Source: Bicyclus anynana (lineage: Eukaryota > Arthropoda > Insecta > Lepidoptera > Nymphalidae). Taken from it: 64,000 nt of DNA. Of this stretch, positions 32,182 to 42,390 are shown piece after piece. The stretch's first letter is position 1. Every line of letters begins with the position of its first letter. The DNA is taken from positions 682,001 through 746,000 of the forward strand of contig NC_069105.1 of assembly GCF_947172395.1 (NCBI RefSeq), written 5' to 3'. The position numbers and the translations under genes are program-made. The notes under the pieces were generated by a model that worked only from the letters and a program-made list of their open reading frames with translations, was not told the origin of the DNA and did no database searches.

Positions 32182-32373
32182 TCTTTACTAATATTATAAA
32201 GCTGAAGAGTTAGTTTGTTTCTTTGATTGAACGCGCTAATCTCAGGAACTACTGGCCCGATTTGAAAAATTCTTTCAGTGTTAGATAGGCCATTTATCGA
32301 GGAAGGTTATAGACTATATATTATCCCCGTATTTCTACAGGAACGGGAACCACACGGGTAAAACTACGCGGTT
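32182..32373 (+). mobile_element. Hel-A Helitron
   Basis: TACTAATATTATAAAGCTGA and the core are present. The 3' end is degraded at AAACTACGCGGTTAAAAT. Confidence 0.75.
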
Positions 32374-33033
32374 AAAATTAAATAAAATGATAACTCCACT
32401 TACTGTTCATATTGAGTTTATAATTAAAATTAATTCCCAGGTTCACTTCAAATTAACAAAATGCATAGTTCCAGGTGAATCTTATGCAATCAACTGAAAT
32501 TCGTATTTCCTCGGTGGATTGTGAGTATTGTTTTCAGATTGCAACACAAAATGTTTTATATACTTAATTTGAATTTTGGGAAACAATTGCGTATTGTTCG
32601 AGAAGCGATCGATAAGGAATAAAGGCGGCTAAGTGTGAGTTGAACTCGAGCATCGAGAGTTCCGCACATTTGAAAATAGATAACATTTTCTGAAATTCAT
32701 ATTTTTTGAAACAAAATAATTATACCGCAAACCAGTTTATGATATAAAAGGTTTATTTTACATTCTTATCGTATAAATGTAAAATAAACTTACCTCCAAT
32801 TTTAAGTAATTGTATTAGCTATAGAAGATCAACTAGCTTTGACGCACTATAGTTGCAAAACAGTACCCTCAAACACCAGTACACCAAATGCAAATGGGAT
32901 TCTTGTAAGTTTTTGGTTACATGCTTCATTTATATCACGATTCTAGAACAACGGGAAGTGTTCTGTAGGCTTTGATTATGTTTGCATTATACGTACCTAT
33001 AATATACGTAGACATGTCTTTGAGTACGTTAAT
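32374..33033. other. No gene recognised
   Basis: An inverted pair TTTATTTTACATTC...AAATGTAAAATAAAC lies near 32752..32791. Confidence 0.4.
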
Positions 33034-33560
33034 TTGGATTTTTCACAGCTTGAAAGTATTGCAGACTTATGTGACTCGCGAATGCCTTTTAGAATTAAGG
33101 GTAAAATATACAAAACGGTTGTAAGACCTGTCTTGCTGTATGGATCAGAATGTTGGGCGGTGAAAGGGACGGATCGTAAACGAATGCATGTGAACGAAAT
33201 GCGTATGTTGAGATGGATGTGTGGTGTGACAAGAATAGATAAAATAAGGAATGAGTATATAAGAGGAAGTCTGAAGGTGGCGCCAGTGACAGAAAAATTG
33301 AGGAGTAGAAGGTTAGCTTGGTATGGACATGTAATGCGTTGGGAGTTAAGTCATATTACTAGAAAAATGTTGAATGTGCAAGTGGAAGGACATAAGAGGA
33401 GAGGAAGGCCAAAGCAGAGATGGTTGGATTGTTTGAAAGAGGACATGTGTGTAAAAGGAGTGGATGATGAGTTGACGAGTAATAGAGACGAATGGAAAAG
33501 ATTGACATGTTTTTCCGACCCCACTTAAGTGGGATACGGGTAAGGAGGTGATGATGAAAG
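33034..33560 (+). mobile_element. RTE-3 LINE C-terminal fragment
   Basis: A 164-codon open frame begins at the protein level with a reverse-transcriptase thumb segment: IYKTVVRPVLLYGSECWAVK, WMCGVTRIDKIRNEYIRGSL, RLAWYGHVMR, RGRPKQRWLD and a stop after FSDPT. The TGATGATG tail follows at 33549. It is closer to widely distributed RTE elements than to RTE-1. Catalytic and endonuclease parts are absent, but the open frame suggests a fairly young truncated copy. Confidence 0.85.
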
Positions 33561-33819
33561 TATTGCAGACCTACTCGTAAGTATTAAATTGAAATTGATG
33601 CAATTAATCGGCTTTAAGAAAAAGACCTTGACTGATTTAAAGGAATCTTGGTAGTAGATAGATAGTTAGAGTAATTTTATAATGGTTCCGTTTTTCTTTT
33701 TGGAGTACGGAACTCTAAAAGATAAAGTTTGCATAGGGAAAATGTTTTACACAGGTGGTTGTTTCGTAACTATTATAGTAGTGAACTTGCAGATAGATAT
33801 ATTTGTTAAAGTTAGCCAC
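33561..33819. other. No gene recognised
   Basis: Spacer; the phrase GAAAGTATTGCAGACCTA echoes 33051, the start of the LINE fragment. Confidence 0.35.
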
Positions 33820-33915
33820 AAATCTCTATATATATATATATAAAAAATATATATATATATATATAGAGATTTGTATATATATAAATCTCTATATAGTTAT
33901 ACACAAGTCTCTATA
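33820..33915. repeat. AT dinucleotide tract with inverted AAATCTCTATAT units
   Basis: AATCTCTATATATATATATA, a central AAAAAA, then the inverse TATATATAGAGATTT, followed by two more partial units. It is palindromic and low-complexity. Confidence 0.8.
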
Positions 33916-33994
33916 TAAGACAAAAAGGATGTTAAACTTTGTGCCTAAAAGCACGTTTAGCTTTATTTCCTGTGACTCTTGTGCACTACAATAT

Positions 33995-34191
33995 AAACTA
34001 ATATTATAAAGCTGAAGAGTTTGTTTGTTTGTTTGATTGAACGCGCTAATCTCAGGAACTACTGGTCCGATTTGAAAAATTCTTTCAGTGTTAGATAGCC
34101 CATTTATCGAGGAAGGCTATAGGCTATATATTATCCCCGTATTCCTACGGGAACGGGTACCACGCGGGTGAAACCGCGCGGCATCAGCTAG
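33995..34191 (+). mobile_element. Hel-A Helitron
   Basis: Starts AAACTAATATTATAAAGCTG (terminal TC lost) and ends GCGCGGCATCAGCTAG. Confidence 0.85.
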
Positions 34192-34310
34192 TATCTCATA
34201 TACTATACACTCAGTTGAGTCGCTAAATTCGGATCACTTTTTGCGGTGATTTTGTAGGCACGTAACATATTTAAAGTATAAAATATTCATTGGCTAAAAT
34301 AACAATTTTT

Positions 34311-34957
34311 ATTTTTTTATTCTTTACAAGTTAGCCCTTGACTACAATCTCACCTGATGGTAAGTGATGATGCAGTCTTTCTACACGGCATCGTACCGGA
34401 ACGCTAAATCGCTTGGCGGTACGTCTATTCAATTCAAATTCAAAAATTCAAAATTCATTTATTTCAAGTAGGCTCAGTTTACAAGCACTTTTGACACGTC
34501 AGTTGACTATTTGTAAAGACTCTACCACCGGTTCGGAAGGCAGGTTCTGCTGAGAAGATACCGGCAAGAAACTCAACAGTTGCTCTTTTGAAAAAGTCAT
34601 ACAATATTACAATTTACATTTGATAACAATTAAATTACAATTTCTTATAGTTTTATTTCCTGTGTGAAGGTGGAAGCTGATCCAATGGCCTCCAATACCT
34701 TTGTCGTTAAGGAACTCATCAATAGTGTAGTAACTTCGACTAAGTAAATGTTTTTTAACACATTGCTTAAAGTTGTGCATTGGCAAGTCCATCACAGCCG
34801 TCTTTGCCGGTAGGGTGGTAACTAGCCACGGCCGAAGCCTCCCACCAGCCAGACCTGGACTAATTAAGAAAATCTCAATCTGCCCAACCGGGGATCGAAC
34901 CCAGGACCTCCATTTTGTAAATCCACCGCGCATACCACTGCGCCATGGAGGCCGTCA
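34311..34957 (-). mobile_element. SINE-B copy split by a LINE insertion
   Basis: The two halves, 34311..34426 and 34799..34957, form one SINE-B when the LINE between is removed. The junction word CGTCT is present on both sides. The head reads GCCTCCATGGCGCAGTGG on minus, with good A and B boxes. The left half also lacks an internal part between GATGCAGTC and TTTCTACACGG. Confidence 0.88.
34427..34798 (-). mobile_element. CR1-like LINE 3' end nested in SINE-B
   Basis: The minus strand encodes DLPMHNFKQCVKKHLLSR and YYTIDEFLNDK, the final residues of a CR1/Jockey-type reverse transcriptase ORF, then a 3' tail ending in TTGAATT repeats. A 5-bp duplication CGTCT (34422..34426 and 34799..34803) marks the insertion. 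Confidence 0.85.
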
Positions 34958-35737
34958 AAAAGACATATGAAATACATACCAAATCTTCTTTTATCGTTTA
35001 TAATGAGGTTTATAAATATCTCAGTACAGATTTGATGGTATTCAATAAATTTCCAATATGTCATCCATCAATCATCGCTCAGCAACTGTTGCACGACATA
35101 AAGTACAATTCTTTTCAGACGACACCATATATCAGATTTCGGACGGATTTTAGTTATTGTAACATTTGCGGTTGTTGTAAATCGCTAATCGTATTGTTGT
35201 TATATACTGCGGTATATAACAACAATACGATAGTGATGCGAAAATAACTACTATAAAAATAACGCAAAATTGTCTACTGATGTACATTTGACGACCTTTG
35301 TGTTTCTGTTTGTGGATGAATCAAAATTATTTTAGTGCGATACAATCTGTTAATGTTTATGTATAAATTACGGAGATAAATCTTTTGTTATTGTAGCATT
35401 TTTTTGTGTATACATATTATATGTAATTGAAAATTGCAGTGTCTCTCTGCCTCTCTGACAGAGAGTTACATATTTGTACCTTTTGCCGTGGAGACCCTTG
35501 GGCCATGGAGTCGCAGTGCCAAAAAATTTTTCCGTACTATTTCACCGCGGCTTGTTGCCTCGACTGGTGACAGAAGGGCTGGCTCATTTTTGCGCAAAGG
35601 ATCAGCCTGGCTGTCCAGCGCGGAAATGCAGCCAGTATTCTTGCCACCATTCCACGTGGGCATGATTTGTATAGTTATTAGGATAAGTTAGCTTAAGTTC
35701 CTTATTGTATTCTTTCTCATTGAAAATAGTAGAGCAT
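34958..35737. other. No gene recognised; contains a perfect inverted repeat
   Basis: A 100-codon plus ORF (34945..35247) overlaps a SINE end and a 20-bp palindrome and shows no domain. Around 35490..35660 the sequence is GC-richer with overlapping ORFs in three frames, of which none is recognised. The phrase TTTGCGCAAAGGATCAGC at about 35589 recurs inversely near 11475, so this part is probably repeat-derived. Confidence 0.4.
35188..35231. repeat. Perfect 20-bp inverted repeat, 4-bp loop
   Basis: ATCGTATTGTTGTTATATAC, loop TGCG, then the exact inverse complement. Confidence 0.9.
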
Positions 35738-36090
35738 ATTAATTGATTATGAAACACGGCTAAAACTCACGTGATATTAGGTCGGAGTATGCCCGACTAG
35801 TTTCGAATCCATACGGGGCCCTTAGTCATGAGCTGGTTCTTGCATCGCGGCACGATCCAAACTGCGAAGCGGCTGCGCGACGCGCTGCTGCACGCATTGC
35901 GCGCGCGGAGAGGGGTTGAGTGGTGGGGAGAAGGTTCTGTTATGCAAGATGCAAGAACCAGCTCATGACTAAGGGCCCCGTATGGGTTCGAAACTAGTCG
36001 GGCATACTCCGACCTAATATCACGTGAGTTTTAGCCGTGTTTCATAATCAATTAATATGAACAACACTCACGATAGTTTAAATTCTAAAG
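35738..36090. mobile_element. Foldback element with 112-bp arms
   Basis: Arms at 35735..35846 and 35948..36059 are near-perfect inverse complements, with one mismatch seen. The 101-bp loop is GC-rich. The right terminus continues as GATAGTTTAAATTCTAAAG. An 11-bp direct repeat, TAGTAGAGCAT, lies at 35727..35737 and 36091..36101. Degraded relatives occur at 1098..1285 and 40063..40136. No protein is encoded; the class is unknown. Confidence 0.8.
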
Positions 36091-36101
36091 TAGTAGAGCA
36101 T

Positions 36102-36545
36102 GGTTACAAGTAAAGGAGTAAATACAATTATATACTATACTGAATGTTAAACTTGAAAAAATAATCTCACAACTTACAAAAGTAGCAGAAAAAACAATTT
36201 GAAAACTATATCGTTTCCTATACTATGTGCACTGTAGCTTGGTGCGTGTGACAGTTGCCATAAGACGTTCATAATACGTACTTTAATAGCGGCAAACTTT
36301 CAAGAGTGAAACGAACTGTCACCCGCACCATCCTACAGCGTACGAACTGTAGTTCTGTGCTTAATATTCGTCAATTTAAGATTTCATGTTCCATGACCAG
36401 TGCAGAGTACTTAATAGATGCAAATATACATTGCCTATCCTAAGATCATTACAGTCATGTATGTAATGATATGTAGTAATTTTCTGTTTACAAAACACTT
36501 AACTTAACCTAGTTATCAGCCTTGTGAAAGCCACTGTACAATTGT
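36102..36545. other. No gene recognised
   Basis: Unique-looking. A diffuse inverted similarity (GTGCACTGTAGCTTGGTGCG and CGCACCATCCTACAGCGTAC) spans about 36227..36345. Confidence 0.35.
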
Positions 36546-36764
36546 GCGTCATCAACCCACATTCGGCTCACTGCTGAGCTCGAGTCTCCTCTCAGAATGA
36601 GAGGGGTTAGGCTAATAGATTAGGCATTTTTAGAAATTAAATATCACGTGTCTCAATCGGTGAAGGAAGATATCGTGAGGAAACCTGCATACCAAAGAAT
36701 TATCTTAATTCTCTACGTGTGTGAAGTCTGCCAATTCGCATTGGGCCAGCGTGGTGGACAATTG
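36546..36764. mobile_element. SINE-A in two opposed pieces
   Basis: 36546..36618 is the tail in minus orientation (CATCAACCCACATTCGGC...GAGAGGGGTTAGG). 36627..36764 is the body in plus orientation (TTAGAAATTAAATATCACGT...CAGCGTGGTGGAC). The middle has been inverted or two copies are fused. Confidence 0.75.
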
Positions 36765-37056
36765 TACATAGCCATCCAATTTCAAGTATAAATCTATACA
36801 TCGCATAATACATTAAGATGATTCGCTAATAATCCACTAAACCACAATATCAGATAACTAATTCTAATCTGCGGTAATAAATACCCCTTACAACGCAAAT
36901 TCATCTTTGCTGACAGCTTTCAGCTTGTTAGCATAGGATTTTAGCATTTCGCAAGTAGGTATTATTTGCAAATTAAACTCACTATAACAATAATAGTAGC
37001 GGGTATATAAAACTTAACACTTTAACAGTCCTTATATAACAAGGTCTTATATAAAA
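36765..37056. other. No gene recognised
   Basis: Short AT-rich spacer. Confidence 0.3.
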
Positions 37057-37446
37057 CTAGCGGACGCCCGCAACTTCGTCGAAATAGGGCTAAATTTAAA
37101 CATTTAAAAAAAATTTGAATTACATTATATTTTTTAATGATTGAGGAACTAATTTTTAAAACGTAACTCTAATAATGAAGGACTTTTCATACAAACTTTC
37201 AACCCCTATTTCACTCCCTTCTCATTTTATTTTTGCAATAAAAAGTATCCTATAAACTTCTCCGTATTATGGTCTTAAACCGTGCCAAGTTTCATTTGAA
37301 TTCATTCAGTAGTTTCAGCGTGATGCCTGAATAACAAAAAACACGGACATACAGACAGACAGACCAAAAATCGAAAAAAAAAAATTCAAAATATCTTCAA
37401 TGTAAAGAATGTACAAAATATATAGAATTCGTATTATAAGTATAGA
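37057..37446 (-). mobile_element. Hel-C/B Helitron, long variant
   Basis: The CTAG end at 37057, the hairpin GCGGACG/CGCCCGC-like, an ACAGACAGACAGAC block and TATAAGTATAGAT at the other end. No ORF. Confidence 0.75.
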
Positions 37447-37529
37447 TTTTAGATGGCGCTGGCGTACTTTATGCCACGCTAACGTTTGTTGTTACAAATG
37501 GTATAAGTAAAATCTCAAATTAAAATCAT

Positions 37530-37655
37530 CGCCAGGAAACCTGGTATACCTGAGAATTTTCTTAATTCTCTATTCGTGGTAGACACTACTGGCCTAACCG
37601 CTCTGATTCTGAAAGGAGACTCGTGCTTAGCAGTGAGCCGAATATGGGTTTATAA
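37530..37655 (+). mobile_element. SINE-A fragment
   Basis: Body and tail from GCCAGGAAACCTG to GAGCCGAATATGGGTT, with a deletion around TTCGTGGTAGAC. Confidence 0.7.
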
Positions 37656-38080
37656 TCAGTAGTGAAAATTTCAACCTCAAATTTCAAAACATATACCCAC
37701 TCCTCAAAATTCGAACTAGAGTTCTTCCGTTCAATTTTTTACACAATGAACGACGGTACAAAGGTCTTCAAAATTAAAAATTCTATAAAACTCTTCATTT
37801 TGGTTTCTAACGCTCTAAAAATACCTTTGAAATAACATTTCCTCCACCTTTCCGAATATTTAATCAAATTTGCCCGGCGCTGGAAGTTTTTAATTAAAAA
37901 TTAAACCAGTACTTCGTTTCTGTACAAGTTTTCTACTTAACTACTGCATCAAACTGTAAAAACAAAATTATCTGTAAAAAGTTCGGTTTTTCAGTTTTTT
38001 TCCACTACTTAATAGTACAAGAACTGATCATAATGGTAAAATACAAATTATTTATTACTATTATTACAAAGAGCTAAAGT
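37656..38080. other. AT-rich sequence, nothing recognised
   Basis: No ORF of note. Confidence 0.35.
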
Positions 38081-38515
38081 TTCAAAATCAAAATCAAAAA
38101 TTCATTTATTTCAAGTAGGCTCAGTATACAAGCACTTTTGATACGTCAGTTGACTATTTGTAAAGATTCTACCACCGGTTCGGAAGGCAGATTCTGCTAA
38201 GAAGAAACCGGCAAGAGTTTCTTGCCGGTTTCTTCTCAACAGTTGCTCTTTTTTAAAAAAATCATACAATAATATTATACAATTTATGACAACATCACAA
38301 TTTCTTATAGTTTTACTTCCTGTGTGAAGGTGGAAGCTGATCCAACGGCCTCCAAGCAACTTTGTCATTAAGGAACTCATCGATGGTGTAGTAACCTCGA
38401 CTAAGCAAATGTTTTTTAACACATTGCTTAAAGCTATGCATTGGCAGGTCCATCACAGTCTTGGGGATCTTGTTATAGAGAGTTTGTGGTATTGTAGGGG
38501 GTAATCTATTATGGA
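38081..38515 (-). mobile_element. CR1-like LINE 3' end, longest copy
   Basis: The minus strand reads HNRLPPTIPQTLYNKIPKTV, then DLPMHSFKQCVKKHLLSR, then YYTIDEFLNDK with a frameshift after. At 38200..38236 the words AGAAGAAACCGGCAAG and CTTGCCGGTTTCTTCT form a 16-bp inverted duplication absent from the other copies. Confidence 0.85.
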
Positions 38516-38609
38516 TCTACTAAACTGACTTTGAAAGTTTATTTACCAATAGAAAGCCACGTTATTTGTGAGTATCATAGGCTATGTATTGAAACTGACG
38601 TGTAGTAGT

Positions 38610-38876
38610 GTCGACGTCATCAACCCATATTCGGCTCACTGCTGAGCTCGAGTCTCCTCTCAGAATGAGAGGGGCAAGGCCATTAGTCCACCACGCTGGC
38701 CCAATGCGGATTGGCAGACTTCACACACGCAGAGAATTAAGATAATTCTTTGGTATGCAGGTTTCCTCACGATGTTTTCCTTCACCGATTGAGATACGTG
38801 ATATTTAATTTCTTAAAATGCACACAACTGAAAAGTTGGAGGTGCATGCCCCGGACCGGATTCGAACCCACACCCT
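38610..38876 (-). mobile_element. SINE-A, head truncated by a Helitron piece
   Basis: Tail, body and box B (GGATTCGAACC) are intact up to CACACCCTCC, then the sequence switches to CTGTCTGTCTGT. Confidence 0.85.
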
Positions 38877-39076
38877 CCTGTCTGTCTGTCTGTTACCTTT
38901 TCACGGGTAAACGGCTGTACCGATCAAGATGAATTTTGGTATGATCGTAAATGGGACGTTGGAGCAAAACATAGGGTACTTTTTGACCCTAAAATAAAAA
39001 TAGAAGGGGGTGAAATAGGGGTAGAAAGTTTGTGTGGAAAGTCCTTCATTTTTAGAGTTACTCTTTTAATTGTTCA
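38877..39076 (+). mobile_element. Hel-C type core
   Basis: TGTCTGTCTGTCTGTTACCTTTTC-like start, ACGGCTGTACCGATCAAGAT, GAGCAAAACATAGGGTAC and GTGTGGAAAGTCCTTCA, all shared with 40212 (inverse) and 63060. Confidence 0.7.
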
Positions 39077-39289
39077 TCCTACTAATATTATAAACGCGAA
39101 AGTTTGTATGGATGTTTGTTACTCTTAAACGCTGAAACTACTAAACCGATTTGGTTGACATTTGGAATGGAAATAGATTTTACTCTGGATTAACACATAG
39201 GCTATTTTTCATCCCGGAAAAATCCATGGTTCCCGCGGGATTAGTGAAAAACTGAATTTCACGTGGACGAAGTCGCGGGCGTCTGCTAG
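39077..39289 (+). mobile_element. Hel-B Helitron, complete ends
   Basis: TCCTACTAATATTATAAACG to GTGGACGAAGTCGCGGGCGTCTGCTAG-type end, flanked by A and T. The subterminal arms can pair (GTGGACG and CGTCTGC). Confidence 0.9.
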
Positions 39290-39601
39290 TAAATTATAAA
39301 TAATAAAGGCCCACATGTACTTTGTGTTTATATAAGTATAAACGTAACAAAAACTCAAAAATGTGTACTAGAATACTAGGAACCCGAAAATAATGTCTGT
39401 TAACCTTCAAACCTTTGTAGGTGAAAATCTATATTTTCCAGCCTCGTGTAAAGCTCTATTTTAGTGCATTTCCACTGTTAGCTGGCTTTATTTCTGAAAA
39501 TAGACTCGCTAAAATTGGATGTTTCATTATGTTTTAATATCCGACTCATTTCATTTAGCTTTTTCGGACATGGGTTGGTCTTATATAAACACAAGCATTT
39601 A
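39290..39601. other. No gene recognised
   Basis: Part of a 99-codon ORF (39515..39814) starts here and runs through SINE pieces; not a gene. Confidence 0.35.
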
Positions 39602-39680
39602 GTTCAATTTTTTCATTCTTTATTAGTTAGCCCTTCACTATACTCTCATTTGATGGTAAGTGATGATCTAATCGGTGGTT
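39602..39680 (-). mobile_element. SINE-B tail fragment
   Basis: TTTTTCATTCTTTATTAGTTAGCCC through TGGTAAGTGATGATC-type sequence; the rest is absent. Confidence 0.65.
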
Positions 39681-39721
39681 CCAAAAAACCACCGACTTTC
39701 CAACCCCCAGCTAAAGCTGTA

Positions 39722-39862
39722 AGTCTCAATAGCTCAGTGGTTACAGGGTCAGATTTATCACTGAGTTGGTGGTGGTTCAATCGCCGCATTGGACTTTCGT
39801 CGTACTACTCCTAACACAGACTTTTCCGACTGATTGGAGAAACCAATATAGATATGGCAAAT
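39722..39862 (+). mobile_element. SINE-C copy
   Basis: A tRNA-like head (AATAGCTCAGTGGTTACAGG, box B GGTTCAATCGCCGC), then TTCGTCGTACTACTCC and GACTGATTGGAGAAACCAAT, parallel to 24207..24358. Confidence 0.7.
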
Positions 39863-39947
39863 ATTCTTTTTAAAAACAGACAAAAAAGCTTTTTTTTACT
39901 GAAAATTTTTACTGAAAATTTCTTGAAGGAAAATTTCAATATTTCAT

Positions 39948-40037
39948 AGACTCAGGACTCGAACCCAGGACATCGTGATCTCGTCTTTATTAACTGCCTC
40001 GTGCCACATAAACTAACGATTGGACCAACGGGATTTT
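39948..40037 (-). mobile_element. Possible tRNA-like SINE head
   Basis: The minus strand reads AATCCCGTTGGTCCAATCG and CCTGGGTTCGAGTCCTGAG, with A- and B-box spacing, but no recognisable body follows. Confidence 0.35.
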
Positions 40038-40062
40038 AATAATGAGTACAGGGTTTTTTTTT

Positions 40063-40136
40063 AGAATTTAAAGTATCGTGAGTGTTATTCCTATTAATTT
40101 ATTATAAAACTAAAACTCACGTGATATGACGTCGGA
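40063..40136 (-). repeat. Foldback element terminus
   Basis: TTTAGAATTTAAAGTATCGTGAG through AAACTCACGTGATATGACGTCGGAG-type sequence matches the right arm end of 35738..36090 in inverse orientation. It stops at the microsatellite. Confidence 0.65.
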
Positions 40137-40218
40137 GTTGGCGAATCGCTATCGCTATCGCTATCGCTATCGCTATCTCTATCGCTATCGCTATCACTGC
40201 CGCTATCAATATCGCTAT
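40137..40218 (+). repeat. CGCTAT hexanucleotide microsatellite
   Basis: About twelve imperfect CGCTAT units. An ORF through it gives an Arg-Tyr repeat that is a by-product. Confidence 0.9.
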
Positions 40219-40410
40219 CGACTTTCCATACAAACATTAAACCCCTATTTCACCCCTTATCTTTTTACTTTAGGGATAAAAAGTAGCCTATGTTCTGCTT
40301 CAAGGTCCCATATTTATCATGATACCAAAATTCATCTTGATCGGCTCAGCCGTTTAGCCGTGAAAAGGTAACAGACAGACAGACTTTCTTTCGCATTAAT
40401 AATATTAGCA
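40212..40410 (-). mobile_element. Hel-C type core, inverse
   Basis: GACTTTCCATACAAACATTA, ATTCATCTTGATCGGCTCAG, AACAGACAGACAGAC; the inverse of 38877..39076. Confidence 0.7.
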
Positions 40411-40686
40411 CATGGGTTCATAAAATGACCATTTACACTTATAATATGTCATCTATAGAAGAAAAACTAGTCGAGGAAATAGGAGAAAATTTTCAAAGCA
40501 ATTTATTCGAACTAACGAGCGAGTGAGTTAAGAATTCCATTGAAGCGCCGCTTTGAATTTTAAAATGTGAACACTTTTGAAAAAAAATATGGTCCGAATG
40601 CTATTTTATATCCGGCTAGCAGAAGTGTAAGTAATTATTCAGTTATCCTACAAAATATATATTGAAATTTTCACATAAATTAAATT
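40411..40686. other. No gene recognised
   Basis: AT-rich spacer. Confidence 0.3.
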
Positions 40687-40912
40687 ATACCTATATAAAA
40701 GAAAGTCGTGTTAGTTACTCCACTTATAACTCAAGAACGGCTGAATCGACTTAGCTGAAAATTGGCAGGGAGGTAGTTTAGAGCCAGGAGAAGGACATAG
40801 GATACTTTTTTTTGTAGGGATAGTGTAGGGGTAGGATAGGGTAGGGGTAGGGTAGAGGTAGTTGAAAGTTTACATCGAGTTTCACGCGGACGAAGTCGCG
40901 GGCGTCCGCTAG
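40687..40912 (+). mobile_element. Helitron with TAGGG microsatellite
   Basis: TATATAAAAGAAAGTCGTGT start and ACGGCTGAATCGACTTAGC core, with imperfect TAGGGG/TAGGG units at about 40820..40860. The end is ACGCGGACGAAGTCGCGGGC then GTCCGCTAG. Confidence 0.8.
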
Positions 40913-41047
40913 TATAAAATAAATTAAGACTAATAGAATAATAAAATCTAAATTTTAAATAAATAAAATAATCATAACAAATACATACCATCTTCACCAC
41001 CTAATTATATTTCGTTATTTAGTTTAGTTATCCTGTTATATTAATTA
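40913..41047. other. No gene recognised
   Basis: AT-rich spacer. Confidence 0.3.
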
Positions 41048-41200
41048 CTAGCCAACCCCCAAGGTTTCACCCGTTTTTCCTGTTTCTGTAAGAATACGGG
41101 GATAAAATATAGCCTACTAGCGGACGCCCGCGACTTTGTCCGTGTAAATTTTTTTTTTCCAAAAATCCCTCGGTAACAATGGATTTTTCAGAGATGAAAA
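41048..41200 (-). mobile_element. Two Helitron 3' pieces in tandem
   Basis: CTAG at 41048 begins a Hel-A remnant (to about 41115). CTAG at 41117 begins a Hel-B remnant with AGCGGACGCCCGCGACTTTG. Both are cut off before RTE-1 sequence starts. Confidence 0.65.
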
Positions 41201-41204
41201 TGCT

Positions 41205-41535
41205 CGGAGTATCTCTGCGTGATCGAATCAGAAATGAAGAGATCCGCAGAAGAACCAAAGTCACCGACATAGCTCAACGTATTGCGAAGCTGAAGTGGCA
41301 ATGGGCACATAGTTCGAAGAGCCGATGGCCGTTGGGGTCCCTATGTGCTGGAATTTAGACCCCGCACTACAAAGCGCAGCGTTGGTCGACCCCCCACCAG
41401 GTGGACTGACGGCATCAAGCGAGTCGCAGGGATTCGCTGGATGCAGGCGGCTCAGTATCTTGATGTTTGGAACTCCCTACAAAAGGCCTATGTCCTGCAG
41501 TGGACGTCTATCGGCTGATATGATGATGATGATGA
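41205..41535 (+). mobile_element. RTE-1 LINE 3' fragment
   Basis: Starts within GVSLRDRIRNEE coding sequence, with frame breaks, and runs to TCGGCTGATATGATGATGAT. Confidence 0.85.
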
Positions 41536-42055
41536 AACAATATAACCCCATACTTATGGGAAATACTCCCGAGCACCCTGTATAACGTCACGCCATCGAA
41601 ATAAATCATCTTCAAACCAACAACCCTACACAAATCAAAAGCAACACACTTACAGAGGGAAAAACAAAAGATGGCGCATTAATTCCTCGGTCACATTTGG
41701 TTGACCGCAAGCTGAGATTTAAGTGCAATTTATATTGTCAGGGATGTTTTGTTTCGGATTTTCAAAGCGTAGCGGATAACATCTACAACTTGAACATGTA
41801 TTATCAATCTTATGACTTTGCTAATAAGGTGCAAATTTGAGTACCGTGTTGTAACTTTGTAATGTTAGATTGAAGTCCTTTTAAGGTGTAAAGCAGCGTG
41901 AACAAACGTCTCCGTGTCTCTGCGGTCTGAAATAGTGTAAATACAACATACTATTGCATTTAATGTAGTGTGCACACGTGGCTAAAGCTATCTTTCTTTG
42001 TGTCTTCGTTATTATTATTATATCATTTTTTAACAAGTAGAGAATAAACATTTCG
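41536..42055. other. No gene recognised
   Basis: Unique-looking spacer between two RTE-1 pieces. Confidence 0.35.
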
Positions 42056-42390
42056 TCCGGAATTCCTCAGTGCCTGAAGACAAAAGTCTTCGAACAGTGC
42101 GTGTTGCCAGTGATGACCTATGGTTCCGAGACTTGATCGCTAACTGTGGGCCTCATAAGAAGGCTCAGAGTCACACAGCAGGCGATGGAACGAGCTATGT
42201 TAGGAGAATATCTGCGTGATCGAATCAGAAATGAGGAGATCCGCAGAAGAACCAAAGTCACCGACATAGCTCAACGAGTTGCGAAGCTGAAGTGGAAATG
42301 GTCGGGGCACATAGTTCGAAGAGCCGATGGACGTTGGGGTCCCAAAGTGCTGGAATGGTGACTTCGCACTAGTAAGCGCAGTGTTGGTTG
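42056..42390 (+). mobile_element. RTE-1 LINE internal fragment
   Basis: From TCCGGAATTCCTCAGTGCCT (IPQCLKTKVF region) to GCGCAGTGTTGGTTGG. An in-frame stop replaces Trp in SETWS, and the 3' tail is absent. It overlaps in content with the piece at 41205, so the two are separate insertions. Confidence 0.85.

Noticed and set aside
35434..35691. 85-codon ORF with neighbours in other frames
   Set aside because: Three overlapping open frames in a GC-richer patch that shares a word with 11475; composition effect or repeat, no domain seen.
40126..40371. Arg-Tyr repeat protein
   Set aside because: Translation of a CGCTAT microsatellite.
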